This document shows positions 1-11,712 of a DNA stretch of 64,000 bases, in pieces (position 1 is the stretch's first letter; every line of letters begins with the position of its first letter). A program made the translations under genes and the position numbers. Source of the DNA: Ziziphus jujuba (Eukaryota; Streptophyta; Magnoliopsida; Rosales; Rhamnaceae); contig NC_083380.1 of assembly GCF_031755915.1 (NCBI RefSeq), positions 15,395,001 to 15,459,000 of the forward strand, in the 5' to 3' direction. The notes beneath the pieces are model-generated. The model did not search any database, was not told where the DNA came from, and was given only the letters and a program-made list of their open reading frames with translations.

Positions 1-668
1 TATGATAGTGACCGAATTTGGAGTGGATTTTTGAGACAATTGCAAGATGTGATCTTCGTGTAACATGTGTGTACAACTATTTGTCTGGTTAATAATATTT
101 ACAATTACTTTGGTACATGGATTGGAGATCATATCCATAAATGTGATATATATATTTTTATTATTATTAGAATTTTTAAATGAACAAAAATATAGTGGTT
201 AAGAACAATTTGTTTTGATGAAGTAGATAATTTTAATGGTTGAACTATCTATATCCGTTCCAGTCAATAAAATACAAAGGAAAAAAAAGGGACAATTCAT
301 TTGGAACCGATCATAGAAAATCTGGTGGTTGATTATTTGACATGTGGCATGTCCATCGATTTTGATGTGATTTGAAAATGTGACTTGTAGAGAAGGTTTA
401 TCCATTAATGGTTGAGAAAGGAGGAGAGTCATCCCCACAAGCATTGGTATTTCACATATTAGCACATATAAAAAATTTTCTCATCATCTTTCCTACTTGC
501 TTTTTTTTTTTTTTAAGAAATTGAAAGAATGTTAAGAAAGTTGCAGTTTTAACCTTCTTGATGATAGAATCCCTTCAACAATCCAAATGACAATGATTTT
601 TTTTTTTTTTGGGGGGTGATAACTCTAAATTCTACTTCAACCAGATTTTATATTAAAATCTACATTCC

Positions 669-699
<31 letters not shown>

Positions 700-839
700 C
701 AAACCTTCTTGATGATAGCCTAGTGGGAGATCTTTTTTAATATGATATAGAACATGCACAATTGAAGAGCTTGTTTGACCATGAATTTAAGAACAGAAAA
801 TTGTTAATTTTTAAAATAATTTTTATTTTTTATAAAACG
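1..839. other. AT-rich intergenic DNA, no gene seen
   Basis: No reading frame with a recognisable protein is visible on either strand. It holds homopolymer runs (near 500 and 598) and a TA dinucleotide tract near 673-690. The short open frames look like chance frames. Confidence 0.5.
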
Positions 840-1155
840 GTTTTTCCAATATATATATATGTATCTATTAATTGTATCTTCTTTTTGATGAATTATTAAA
901 TTGTATACATTGACATGACTAAAAGAGTAAAATTTCCATAATATTTCCAAGCACATGTAGTTCTTAGTCAATGTAATAAAAAGTTTTTCCCTTACACCAT
1001 GGCGTGGATCCATGTCAATTTGTAGTTGGAGAGGGACGTCTACTCTTTTATTTTGCTTGTTGTTTACGTTGCCTTATAGTTCAAGCAACCTTCTTCGTAA
1101 TATATGGCAAAAAATAGTAGTGCACACAAAATAAACAACACTATTGCAAGCAAGC
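840..1155. repeat. Direct repeat copy 1 (partner 2836-3150)
   Basis: About 310 bases match 2836-3150 in the same orientation at roughly 80-85% by eye. Shared landmarks are a TTGACATGACTAAAA stretch, a TTTGTAGTTGGAGAGG stretch and an ACCTTCTTC stretch, in the same order and spacing. Together the two copies bracket the LINE scrap and the Pack-MULE-like element between them, which suggests a local duplication followed or preceded by transposon insertion. Confidence 0.7.
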
Positions 1156-1303
1156 AAAAAAAAAAAAAAACAATCCCTTTCATTTACTGCGGTTACAAGA
1201 TCACCTTTGGATAATGTACAAAAAGGACATGCAGCATCCAATTGTTGAATCGTTCTAGCAACATTGCCATTAAAAAGGAAACACTTTATGGGGTAATTTT
1301 AAG

Positions 1304-1580
1304 TCATTCATGAATTTTTAAGCTCCAGATTTGCTTCTTAATTGGAAGATTTGTCTTTCTCAAATCTGTCCTCTCATGATCCATCAAATATGCCGATTTA
1401 ATTGCAAAACTGCCTTCTCTAGTTCCCAACCAAATAAGCTTCTCTTCACCGTCTTTATTAATCCAATGAATAATTAGAATGGCTGCTGCAGGTTGATCAT
1501 TAAATACCCAAACTAAATCATAATTCCACTTATTTTCACCTTGGATCATCAATGAACTAACCATATTGTTTGTAGAAACT
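1304..1580 (-). mobile_element. LINE ORF2 fragment, zinc-binding RVT (zf-RVT) region
   Basis: The minus-strand translation contains WNYDLVWVFND, then EEKLIWLGTREGSFAIKSAY and IWSLKIHE. This is the usual order of the zf-RVT region found after reverse transcriptase in plant L1-type LINEs (a 'liW..t..G.fsvksaY' core followed by 'iW.lkip.r'). The fragment is short and has no reverse transcriptase beside it, so it is a relic. About 60 bases of it (1459-1520) are repeated at 1653-1715 beyond a TA tract. Confidence 0.6.
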
Positions 1581-1617
1581 AATTTTCCATTATATATATG
1601 TATATGTACGTATATGT

Positions 1618-1659
<42 letters not shown>

Positions 1660-1849
1660 CCAATGAATAATTAGAATAGCTGCTGCAGATTGATCATCAA
1701 ATACCCAAAATAAATATATATGAATATATATATAGGTCCTTCTACAATAAGGACCGACCGCATGCTTCATTTGTGGACAAAAAACGTGATGAAATGAGAA
1801 GCCATTGGATTATCATACCTGGCATAAACGGCCCAGATTGAATAGCTTC

Positions 1850-1970
1850 TCACATGTGAAATTTTGTCCAAATCCACCATTCTAGCTCGAACCACCTTTG
1901 CCAAAATTCCCCCAATCGCACCAGCACCACCATTGTCACCCTTCAGATTCTTCCCGAACACAAATCCCAT
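1850..1970 (-). pseudogene. Possible captured coding fragment inside the 1.08-kb TIR element
   Basis: Starting at an ATG at 1970 on the minus strand, about 40 codons read MGFVFGKNLKGDNGGAGAIG and then a GILAKVVRARMVDLD-like stretch before running into the terminal inverted repeat. The composition (Gly and charged residues, better GC than its surroundings) looks like part of a real protein, but I do not recognise the family. Capture of a host exon by the element is an inference. Confidence 0.35.
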
Positions 1971-2530
1971 TTTTCCGATCCTTGCTGTTATTGGGATTCA
2001 TATAAAGATTTTAAAAAAAAATCTTTATGGTTTTTTTTCCTCTCATTTTTTTATATTTTTGGCAAATAGGTTTGGATTTTTAAACGATGAATAACTTCAT
2101 AACATGAACAAAAAACCCAAAAGAAGAAACTCATGTGAACCAGATCAATTAGAAAATAAGCCATCACTTATAAGAATTGGGATGGTTTCTACGAATCTAA
2201 TGCCCCACTAAAACCAAATTACTTAACCATGCATATCTCTTTCTCTCTCTCTCTGTCTCTCTTAGAGACACCTCAATTTTTTTATCACCTTTCTGCCTCT
2301 TCAAAACCCCCAAAATCCCCTCCTCTCCCACTACCCAATTCCAAATATTAATCCTGTTTAATTTTCTATTCAGACAATCTCTTCCTTTTGTTTTAAAATT
2401 TCCAACCCCACCAGTGAGATTGTTCAAAAGATCACTACCCACTTCGATTTCTTGCACATTGGTTTTTAGGATTGGAGTAGTGTTCCTTCGTTGATGGAGA
2501 TGTAATAGTAATTAGTGTTTGGAAAATGTA

Positions 2531-2665
2531 TCGAGATGGGTTTCTAGTTCCAATGAAGATGAAGAAGAAGATAAGGGTTTCTACAAGTTGGATTTGAAGA
2601 TAGGTGAGAAAGCAGCTTCTGGAAGGTTGGAAGCAAAGGAGAAAAGAAGAGAAATGTGCGAATGA
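2531..2665 (+). pseudogene. Possible captured coding fragment (acidic/basic stretch)
   Basis: A 44-codon open stretch starts SRWVSSSNEDEEEDKGFYKL and continues with a DLKIGEKAASGRLEAKEKRRE-like segment before a TGA stop. The codon pattern and residue mix look protein-like rather than random AT-rich DNA. It lies inside the TIR element and has no start codon of its own. The family is not recognised. Confidence 0.35.
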
Positions 2666-2835
2666 GAAGGAGGGATTTGGGCAAAATTCCACAAGTGAGT
2701 TTCTATTCAATCTGGGCCGTTCATGCCATGTATGATAATCCAGTGACTTCCCATTTTATCACGTTTTTTGTCCTCAAATAAAGCATGCGGTCGGTTCTTA
2801 TTCTAGAAGGACCCTATATATGTATATGTATATGT

Positions 2836-3150
2836 ATATATTAAATTGTATCCTTTTTTTTTTTTTTTAATGATGAATTATTAAATTGTATTCGTTGACA
2901 TGACTAAAAAGGTTAAATTTCCATAATGTTCCAAGGACATGTATTTCTTAATCAATGTACTATAAAGCTTTTCCCTTACAGCTCACACCATGGAGTGCAT
3001 CCCTCTCAATTTGTAGTTGGAGAGGGGCCTCTCCTCTTTTGCTTTGCTTGTATGTTTGCTTTGTCTAATAAAGTCAAAGAACCTTCTTCATAATGGATGG
3101 CAAAGAGTAGTACACCCAAAAGAAACAACATATTTGCCAGCAAGCAATAA
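2836..3150. repeat. Direct repeat copy 2 (partner 840-1155)
   Basis: Same-orientation match to 840-1155, with small insertions such as a longer T run near 2850 and a few extra bases near 2980. It lies immediately outside the right end of the TIR element. Confidence 0.7.
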
Positions 3151-3861
3151 AAATAAAATAAAATAAATTAATTTACTTTGGTTAACATCACGTTAGGATA
3201 TTTGGCCTGTCATAAAAATAGAAAATAATAATAATATTAATAACTTTTCTTGTGTTTGCTCCGTATTTCCTTGCATATAATTCTTATTCAAGTCTTCAAT
3301 TGCTTATTAGATAGGTATAATCTTGGCTAAATGACTGATTGGTGTTTTAATAAATTAACTCTTCTATACCACATTAAGAAAAGCTTCTGGTTTTGCTTTC
3401 AATCATGATTTATTCTGCTAAACTGCCTACATTCATAGACATTTTTATAAGGAGAACTCTCTCTTTTTGTGCAATGATTCATTGTGTTACAAAATCATTA
3501 CAAATGCCATGTCCCCTATTCAGCTATTCTCATACTCAATACAACAACTCCAAACCATATTAGGATGCACAAAATAGCATCCCTGGTCAGAAAAGCCTCA
3601 ACCTACTAAAAAAAAAAAAAGTAGATTAAAAAAATAAATGATTGAGAGCCAAACAATGTAGGAGAAACTCAATGATTCTATCTAACTAACCAGTCCTGAA
3701 TTATGATAGAATGGCCTCAACTTTTATCAACATCTCAGCTTCTATCAACAATAATTTTACTGATAATTCAAGTGGAGCATAATTCCAATGCTTCTTCGTC
3801 ATGGATGATATTTGTATTTTCGTTCCACCAGTTACCTTGCTTGTGGCTCTTCCTTCGTTCT
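3151..3861. other. Intergenic / probable 3' flank of MurG
   Basis: No coding signal. The part nearest 3862 should hold the 3' UTR of the minus-strand MurG gene. No other structure was recognised. Confidence 0.4.
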
Positions 3862-6800
3862 CTACAAGTTTACTAGAGAAAGAATGTGCTGCACGATCTC
3901 AGTAGAGGCATTGGGGTTCGCAGCTTTGAGAGCCCTTTCAGACATATCTGCCATTTTTTTCGCATCCCCTTAAAACAAAAAAACAAGTTGAATCCAAGTT
4001 AAATTTCGGACTTTTTTTATTTTTTTATTTTTTGGGGCAATAAGTTAAATTTCCGACTTAGCCATTCCATTCGAAATCAATTATCAAATTTGAGAATTAT
4101 TTACCATAAAAGGTACGATGCATACATTCTGCACAAAAATGTAGATACTCCAACAGGTGCAATATGTTACGTGCAAATCAAACAAATATGACTGGAGGCA
4201 TAATTTAGAAATGGATGCCAAATAAATAGTATATAAAGAATACCTATATCGTAGAAATAAGTAAGGACTAAAACCAAGGTCATTATCTACAACTGTAATC
4301 AGTATAAATTAGGGAGGGTGGTTTTATTATAAATACTCATAAGACCCCTTTCAATATTGCAATCTAGTTTCTTTTCCTAGGGAAGATCTAGAGCTGAGAT
4401 GTAGCCTATTCTCCACTCAACCCTGTACCTTTTTTTTCCCAATAACTGTATTCAGATTAGCTGGTAGAAGAAGGGCTCTAATAGCAGCAAAAATGCCATC
4501 TCACATTTAGGATTTAACATGTAAATTTGATAATACACGGGATAAAAATAAAGATATATCTTTTTCTAGTCTGCTCTTTCTATCATTACTCTTTGCAGAT
4601 TTTCATTTGTAACAGCGAACTGATTAACTGAGTGAAGACCAATGTGTCCATTAACATTCAAATCATCTGAAGAAATTGCAAACTATAAACCAGAGAACCT
4701 TCTGGAAGGGTTATAATTTTTCTCCGAGAGGCATTCAGGATTGTCGGCAAACCTTGTGATGATTGAAATTCTTAAGAAAAGAAAAATGGCATGGAGAAAG
4801 TAATTAAGTGCATGAATACCATTATCAGATTAAGATATCCATATCAAATTACTTTCCATACTATCAAAACGGCAATGCATAGTATGCCTAATTTCCAGAC
4901 ACAATAACAGCCGCCATTCTGCATAACAGATTCATCATACCTAAGATCTCTTCGATTGCAGCTCTGAGGGTTGTTGAATCAAGTTCATCTTCAGTTATAA
5001 CCCTTGCATCTGCTAAATCTGCCATTAATGAAGCATTTTTGAATTGATGTCCTTCAGCAACATTTGGTGATGGTATCTACAATGTCGAAAGGTGAATAAA
5101 TTTTTTTATTTTTTATTTTTTATTTTTTTCTCAAGCAATACAATTGATCCAATGATGGTGTTAGGAACATGATAAGGACCCAAAGGATATTAATTTGATC
5201 TCATCAGATAAGAACATCTAATTAAGCAAAGGCAAAATATAGCTGCCATACCATGCTTAAAAATAAAAATATAACTGAGGGAAAAAAAAAAAAAAAAAAA
5301 AAAAAGTGTACCAGAATGGAAGGTTTCCCAGTGGCCAAGATCTCATAGCAAGTCATTGCACCAGCTCTTGAAATGATAAGATCTGCAGCTGCATATGCAA
5401 AATCCATAGAATGCATGAACCTACATGACACAGAGCTGCATCAATGTCACAAGCATGAACATTATCATCATCCTATGACAAGATATGGTTAAAAAATATG
5501 AGTGCTAATTTTGAGTCTCACTAGTTTGAAAAGCCTATCTCTTTTTAATTGTCAAAAGGATGACAAGAAAGCTACCTCCAGCAAAGAGCTAAAACTTAAT
5601 GGAACATTCCGTTGTAGGACTTGGATAGTATAGATTTATTGTTGCCAATCTGTCCGTTTTAATTAAAAGCAGTATTACACAAGCAAACTCTTAGCACAAC
5701 AATCTTTTTTCCTCAAGATCCTTCTGTTATACCATCAGGCTATATTTGGTGTTTGGAAATTATAAGGAAAAGGCTTAAAGATGAAACATTTTACTTTCTA
5801 TTGTTTGGTGACGCGATTTTATAGACAAAAAAATGTGCAACTTGAAAATGAGAATAGAATATAGACCTTTTAGAAAGTTTGACTTCCAATAGAACAAGTA
5901 ACATCTTTTTCTTCCTTTAAAGCGAACGTGGTTTTGGATGACAACAAATAGGGAACAAAACAATCTCGGCCATATCAAGTTTTGAAGTTCCTTCTTGATC
6001 ATGAAGTAGATCAAGCAAATCAACTTGTATCACATCCTATCAACTATCTCATATTTGAGCTACAAACCTTGATTTCCACCACCGTTTTTGAAACTACCTT
6101 TAACTAATAACTATAACTCAACAACAAAGTCAACAAATAAATCCACAGAAAAAACACAGGACTTACGGTGTCAAAAGCAAATGTCTGTGATTCTTAACAA
6201 GACTTTCCATCTCATTGTAAGCTTCAACTCCAGTTTGCCAAATGATAAACAGGTTCTTGTTCTCCAAAAGCATCTGATAATAAATATTCAGCATAGCAAT
6301 GTTAATGGCATTGGCACCCAAAGACCCTCCAAGAACTAATAGAACCTTAGCCTCCGAATCCGCAATCTTGCCTGACTTGGGAAAGAAATGAAGCCTAGCC
6401 ACAGCCTTCGAAACACACTTCTTCAGAGACAATCTCACCGGATTTCCACAAACCACACCTTTCCCTTTGGGAAAACAATCGAGAGTCGAATTGAAAGCAA
6501 CGAAAACCACATTCGCCAAGTGGGAAAGAACCCAATTCGCAATACCCGGCACAGAGTTCTGTTCTTGGATTACAAGCTTGAACCCATTAAGCACAGCTGC
6601 CAAACAAATCGGAAAAGAGACGTACCCACCGGTACCAATAACGATATGGGGTTTGAAATCACGAAGCTTTTCGTAGCTTTCTATGGTGGATTTGATCAAA
6701 TGGTAGGGAAGGAGGAGATTTTGGAGGGAGATGATAGGGCGGGCTAATCTGGCTGGAGGGACGGTGGTGAATTCGTAGCCAGCGGAGACTATTGCGGCGC

Positions 6801-7181
6801 TTTCCATGCTGTTGGGTGTTCCTATAAAGAGGATTTCGGTCATGGGTTTTGTGACTTTGAGCTCGTCGGCTATGGCTACCGCTGGGTATATATGACCACC
6901 GGTTCCACCAGCAGCAAAGACGACGCGAAGCTTGTTGTTGGAAGAGTCATGGGTTTTGACGGTTTGGTCATTGGATTGCTTTATGGATAGACAAAATAGG
7001 ATCTTGAAGGTCCTGCAATGGAGACAAAGGGAATTAAAGAGGAAGTTTTTACAGTAGAAAGAGAAAGATATAAAGGGAGAGAGAGACAGAGTGAGACTTG
7101 CCTGGGTTTAGCTGAGGAGAGGGAAGGTAGGTGGAGCTTTGGAGTGAAGGAGAGGTGAGACAGAGAAGTAGTGGCCGCCAT
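3862..7181 (-). CDS. MURG: MurG-like UDP-GlcNAc:lipid I N-acetylglucosaminyltransferase, plastid-targeted
   Basis: Five coding exons on the minus strand: 7181-7102, 7012-6167, 5420-5312, 5076-4941 and 3968-3862. They total 1278 bases, 425 residues. In bacteria MurG adds GlcNAc to lipid I to make lipid II of peptidoglycan. In plants it is nuclear-encoded and expected in plastids. The first 50 or so residues are Ser/Leu/Lys-rich and lack acids, like a transit peptide. GGTGGH at residues 62-67 is the first glycine-rich donor-site loop. Later come EQNSVPG, GGSLGA and [20 protein letters not shown], all MurG landmarks in the right order. The ATG at 7181 gives the transit peptide in frame. Intron 1 uses a GC donor (CAG|GCAAGT); the others are GT-AG. 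Length fits a bacterial MurG of about 355 plus a leader. All splice joins keep frame, so the gene looks intact. Confidence 0.9.
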
Positions 7182-7443
7182 TAAAGCTGAGATTGAAGCT
7201 CTGGAAAATTCATTGATGAAAGTTGGAGCTCGAGAGAGTTGGAACAATGGTAGCAACTCAGTTCCACGCGCTCTACAACTGAAAGTGGAAGAAGTTGTAG
7301 AAAATGGAGACTGAGAACAACAGTGGAAGTTGAAGTGTGGATCAAAAACATACTCTTTTTCAAACAAAAAGCCTACGGTGGCTGCTAATGCAATTATAGT
7401 ATTCAGAGAGTTATTGATTTTGACACATACCAACGGCCAAATT

Positions 7444-7448
<5 letters not shown>

Positions 7449-7475
<27 letters not shown>
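7449..7475. repeat. (CT)n microsatellite upstream of MurG
   Basis: About 13 CT dinucleotides lie about 270 bases upstream of the MurG start codon. On the transcribed strand this is a GA repeat, a common promoter or leader element in plants. Any regulatory role is inference. Confidence 0.6.
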
Positions 7476-7836
7476 CGTTTTGCTTTTGTTTGTTAGCCAA
7501 AGGTTTCGTCATTATATTACTAAACTAGAGAATTACACTATATTCTCGCTAAAAAACTCTATTGAAATTCATTGTTTATGGGTCTTAATAGATATTGCCA
7601 AGGACATTGCACCAAAACAAAAACAAATAAATAAAAAAAATAAAAATCACATGTTTGAATTTTGAATTTTGAAATGTTTAATTGGATCTCACTCTACAGT
7701 TTCATCATAATCATAAGATTCCTTAACAAACAATCAAAATGCCAACCCAAGCATCCACCACCAACTTAAGTTTTCATTTTACTTCTTGTTTTCTCGATGG
7801 CGGCAAGGAAATAAACATTTCCCTCGTGTGTACGAT

Positions 7837-8672
7837 GGAAAAATCTCTCATACTCCCGCAGTACTGAGTAAGTGGATACTCCTTCCATTAAGTAAAGGAC
7901 ATGTGGACAAACTATGCCACATCATTGTACTAAAATACCGCTGTAAAATTGATTAACAGACGTCAACGTTAAACGTCGTCTTCCTCCCTCTCCAACTCTT
8001 ATCAAATTCATCTTCTTCCACTTTCTCACATCACAAAGAAAACCTAAAGTTACCTTCAAAAATCCATAAATGTAGAACCATTTAATACTCAGATGAGGCT
8101 TTGTCGAGATTTGGCCCTCTTTAAGAGAAAAAAAAAAAAAAAAATTCTTGACCTTGAATATTTGCAGGTTAATGTTGAAGTTGGAGAGCTACACTTGAAC
8201 AGACCCTTTTATTGTTTTCTCTTAATATTTTTTTAATTATTATCTTTTTCTATCAGTTTTACATGCTGGATCTGATTTTTGAATTTTTGGGTGGGTTTTC
8301 TGCGTTGTAGCTGCTATTAAGAAAACTGGTTGATTTTGTTTAGGAGTTTTTTTTCTTCTTAAAAAAATCTGGTGGCTGTGGTACATATTAAAATAATTTA
8401 GTTTCACTGCGTTTAGAATATTTTACATAACAAAATAATGAAAATATAAATAGACATCTGAACTGATTGAAGAGGAGACAAAAATTGGAGATGAGATTGG
8501 CGTTTTAAGGACTGGGATTCGTTCGGATGGCTTTTGGTGGTTTTTTTGTTTTTTTAACGCTGTCACAGCAGTTTAGTTAGGCAGCTGATGTGGCACAACT
8601 GTACAGATGTCATTTACTTAATGGAAGCAGTATCCACTCTCTCAGTACTTCAGGAGTACTAGAGTTTTTTCC
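7837..8672. mobile_element. MULE-like non-autonomous element, 836 bp, 9-bp target duplication
   Basis: The left end (GGAAAAATCTCTCATACTCC) is the inverted partner of the right end, whose reverse complement starts GGAAAAAACTCTAGTACTCC. The inverted similarity continues for about 110 bases (CAGTACTGAG, GTGGATACT, TTCCATTAAGTAAA, GCCACATCA). It is flanked by GTGTACGAT (7828-7836) and GTGTACGAG (8673-8681), a 9-bp target duplication with one mismatch, typical of Mutator-like elements. No transposase is present. The interior is AT-rich with a pyrimidine-rich stretch near 7975-8030. Confidence 0.75.
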
Positions 8673-9214
8673 GTGTACGAGTGGCTTTAACTCAATTATT
8701 TAATAGCGTGGCCAATTGACCATACCAAGGACCCTTTTGGGTAATGGCGTCCATGCCGGTGATCATGTGACTCCCAGTTCAGTCCACATGGTTTTACATC
8801 AGAAGCCAGATTATCACCAATAACCAAAGCTTGGAATACTCTTAGCTATGGCACATATACTTGGATGGATATCAAATAAACTGGTCAAAGGTGTAGAATT
8901 TTTCCTCATTACAGAGTAATAACTGACATTAAATTTCATTTCCCAACTTTTTTTTTTTTTTTTTTTTTTGTTTGATGAAAGGATTTCCCAACGTTTTTAC
9001 ATTTATTCACTGTAACTGTTACACGTTAACATACAAACAGTAGGTAGGAAGAACATGTTACATATGATACTTTAGGGTAAAAGAAAAAAAAAAAAAAAAC
9101 TGTCCCTTATTACCATAACATTGAAACAACAAAGAACAATAAATAAATAATAATAATAATAAAGGTGCAAATAACCAACTTTTACCCAGCCAATATTTTT
9201 CTTCCCCATTTTGC
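8673..9214. other. Intergenic / probable 3' flank of the PB1 gene
   Basis: Contains long T runs (near 8950) and an A run (near 9085). No coding signal is seen. The part next to 9215 is likely the 3' UTR of the minus-strand PB1 gene. Confidence 0.4.
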
Positions 9215-11477
9215 TTATAATGGTTGAGAGGTTCTGATCTGCTGGGTGTTATCTGTAGGCGGCTGTTTTGCTGCATCTGATAACGCAATTGCGGCGGCTG
9301 CAGGAGTCAAAGTCTGATACTGAGAAGGCAAAGGAGTAGCTGGGTGTTGTGTGTAGTAAACTTGTTCATGTGAAGGGTTGGCATATTCAAAACCATAATT
9401 AGCAGCAGCAGAGGAAGCAACAGCAATGGACTGCGATGGATGATGATGCATCTGAGTATAACCCACATACTGTTGCTGAAATTGGGTTTGAGGAGGAATC
9501 TGGACTAAAGGAGGAGGAGGAGTTGAATTCACAGGCGTTTTGTACAAGGTATTCGAACCCATTTCAGGAACAGCAGGGGAAGCTGTCTTTGTTGGGTAAA
9601 CAGGAGGAATACCATCCTTGTAAGTCGCAGAGGTAGGAACAATTGGAGGACTTGGAGAAGGTAGTGGCCGGCTCGAAGAAACAACGGTCGTTTCTGCCAT
9701 ATTATAGGGTTGTTTCTGTGGAGCTGGCATTACATAGACTGGATATTGCTGATCAATTGGGTGATGATATTGTTGCTGTGCTTGAGAGGCATAGATGGGG
9801 TAGTAAGATGAGATTGGCACTGGTCCTGTGGCTGGGTGGTGGATAAATTGGGTGCCGGCATGGACAAATTGTTGCTGTTGTGGCTGTTGGACAAATTGTT
9901 GCTGTTGTGGCTGTTGTTGTTGTTGTTGTTGATCTAATTGTGGAGGAATTACATACCCAGATTCCTTTACTTGATGAACAAAATTACCAGAACCCACATC
10001 AGAATTATCACTCATTGTACTTGGGCTAGCAGGACCTCTGACTTCTCTGGGTTGGACATGAACTTGTTCTTGATGATAGTACGTTGGTTTTGACAGAGAG
10101 GTTGCAGAGGCAATACTGCTATCACTGTACAAAAAGAAGACCCAAATAAAAATTTGAACAAATGAACAAGTACAGAAGCCAAATCTAATTAAATTGAAGA
10201 GAAACTGGTGTAGTTTCACACTGAGTTTTCTTTTTCCTTCGAATAAAAAACCGTTACCAATACCATCTAGGGAAAAAGAGATACCTTGCTATTGAATCCG
10301 GAGAAGGCAAGCCAAAACCACCAGGCTTTTGTACTTGCACAGGCTGCAATGGCAATGGAGGCTTTCTGAACGCAACTGGTGCGCCGTGATCGGATCTCTC
10401 GTCGTCGGAGAAAACCCTATTCATATTTTCTCCAGAAACAGCCATGGTGTTGATCTGAGCGGTTGATATTACAGTCCCAGAAGAAGCAGCTGCCATGGCC
10501 GTAGGATGTGAAGGTGGAGCAAAACTTATCTGTGCAAACTGTTCCTCTATCCCAACCTTCTGATCCTGCTGTGATCCAGCTACATTATCATCAACCCGAA
10601 CCCGAATAGGTGGCAAATTTGACATTGAAGGCGAAGAAGAAGATGAGCCAAATGAAGAAGTGTTCTCCACCATTGGTGAATCCGGCATATTATGCAAGTC
10701 ATGCACATTCTTCGTCACCTGTTTGTTACTATCCCCCAAGAAATGATCACCTTGAGCTTCCAAATCATTCGAAGAGTCATTTCCACGAACAGCATCGAGG
10801 CTCAACAAGCAGTCCATTGTTGCAGAGTCAGAGAGATTTCTAGGAAGATACGCAGACCCATTAAGCGCGTCGACAAACCAAGTCTCGGACTTAGCATCGT
10901 CAAGCAAAGCTCCCATGGAAACTGTGGTTTCAGGCTTAGAGAAGAAAAGGAACAAACGCAGGCGAGATGGTTTCGACGGCGAGGCTGAGACCGTACGGTC
11001 GTACTCTTCGATCATATTCTCAAGATCTTCATCGGTGGTGACCGAAATCAGCGAGTCGAGATCTTCACGGGGCAGCTGGTATTTGAGGGTAAAAGGTCGT
11101 CCATTGAGAAGGGTCCGAGAGAGCCGCGCACAGAGATCCGAAAGACTAGAATGGCGTTCGGCGACGACTATGCGTGTCTCACCGCCGACGTAGCAGAGCG
11201 ACTTATCGTGTGGACGAGGGATGATGTGGCCGCCATAGCTGCACATTAGACGGAGCTTTGCACCTGGGACTTGAGGAAGATTGTCGTCGACCCAGGTCTC
11301 TGCATTGCGTGAACGAGGAGACGAGTCTACAGAGTCAGAATAATTGAGTTGAATGGTGGTGACAGTGGAGGCCCCAGGGCCGGCGCCGACACCAGCACCA
11401 GCACCGGCAACGGAACCGGCACCGGCAGTGGGTGCGGTTGATGTGGGGGTGGGAAGAGGAGGGTGAGGGGGATCCAT
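9215..11477 (-). CDS. PB1 (Phox/Bem1p, octicosapeptide) domain protein with Q-rich C-terminal half
   Basis: Two exons on the minus strand, 11477-10285 and 10124-9215, total 2103 bases and 700 residues. The donor AAG|GTATCT and the acceptor TACAG join in frame. Residues 1-40 are Pro/Ala/Gly-rich low complexity. The PB1 domain runs from about residue 73 to 163: a KLRLMCSYGG first strand with its basic residue, a GGETRIV stretch, and an acidic D.D..NMIEEYDR end matching the OPCA-type acidic motif. PB1 domains mediate head-to-tail protein binding, so this is probably a scaffold or signalling adaptor in cytoplasm or nucleus. The second exon is disordered, rich in Gln (near residue 460), Pro and Ser, and ends in an Ala-rich stretch. 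It belongs to the plant octicosapeptide/Phox/Bem1p family; the exact subfamily is not assigned. Confidence 0.9.
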
Positions 11478-11535
11478 GGATGGAAAATGGTGGTCGGTTT
11501 TTTATGTTCTTTCAATGGAGGTTTTGGTTTTGGGA

Positions 11536-11560
11536 AGAAGAAGAAGAAGAAGAAGAAAGA
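11536..11560. repeat. GAA microsatellite in PB1 5' leader region
   Basis: About eight GAA/AAG triplets lie some 60-85 bases upstream of the PB1 start codon (read as TTC on the gene strand). Probably within the 5' UTR. Confidence 0.5.
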
Positions 11561-11712
11561 GGTGGGTTTTGAAAAAGTTTATGAATTGGGGTTAATGAAA
11601 GTTTGATGCTTTTATACTTTTTTTTTTTCTTTTTGCTAAAACCGATGCTTTTGTACTTGTTATTATTATTATTATTTTTGACATGAAGTGAAAAGAATAG
11701 GCAAAAATGCAA

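Larger units (their letters stand above)
1735..2814. mobile_element. Pack-MULE-like element with terminal inverted repeats of about 120 bp
   Basis: The left end (about 1735-1852) and the reverse complement of the right end (about 2699-2814) match over about 120 bases. Shared landmarks are GGTCCTTCTA, AACCGACCGCATGC-like, GACAAAAAACGTGAT and GGCCCAGATTGAATAG. Long inverted repeats and a total length of 1.08 kb fit a non-autonomous Mutator-like element. The flanks are TA-rich, so the target duplication cannot be defined. No transposase is present. The interior carries coding-like stretches on both strands (see 1850-1970 and 2531-2665). Confidence 0.65.

Noticed and set aside
1304..1770. Possible gene on the minus strand near 1.3-1.8 kb
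   Set aside because: The protein matches a LINE zf-RVT region, and part is duplicated across a TA tract, so it is transposon debris.
9436..11193. Several plus-strand open frames opposite the PB1 gene
   Set aside because: They are antisense shadows of the PB1 exons, without domain or codon support.
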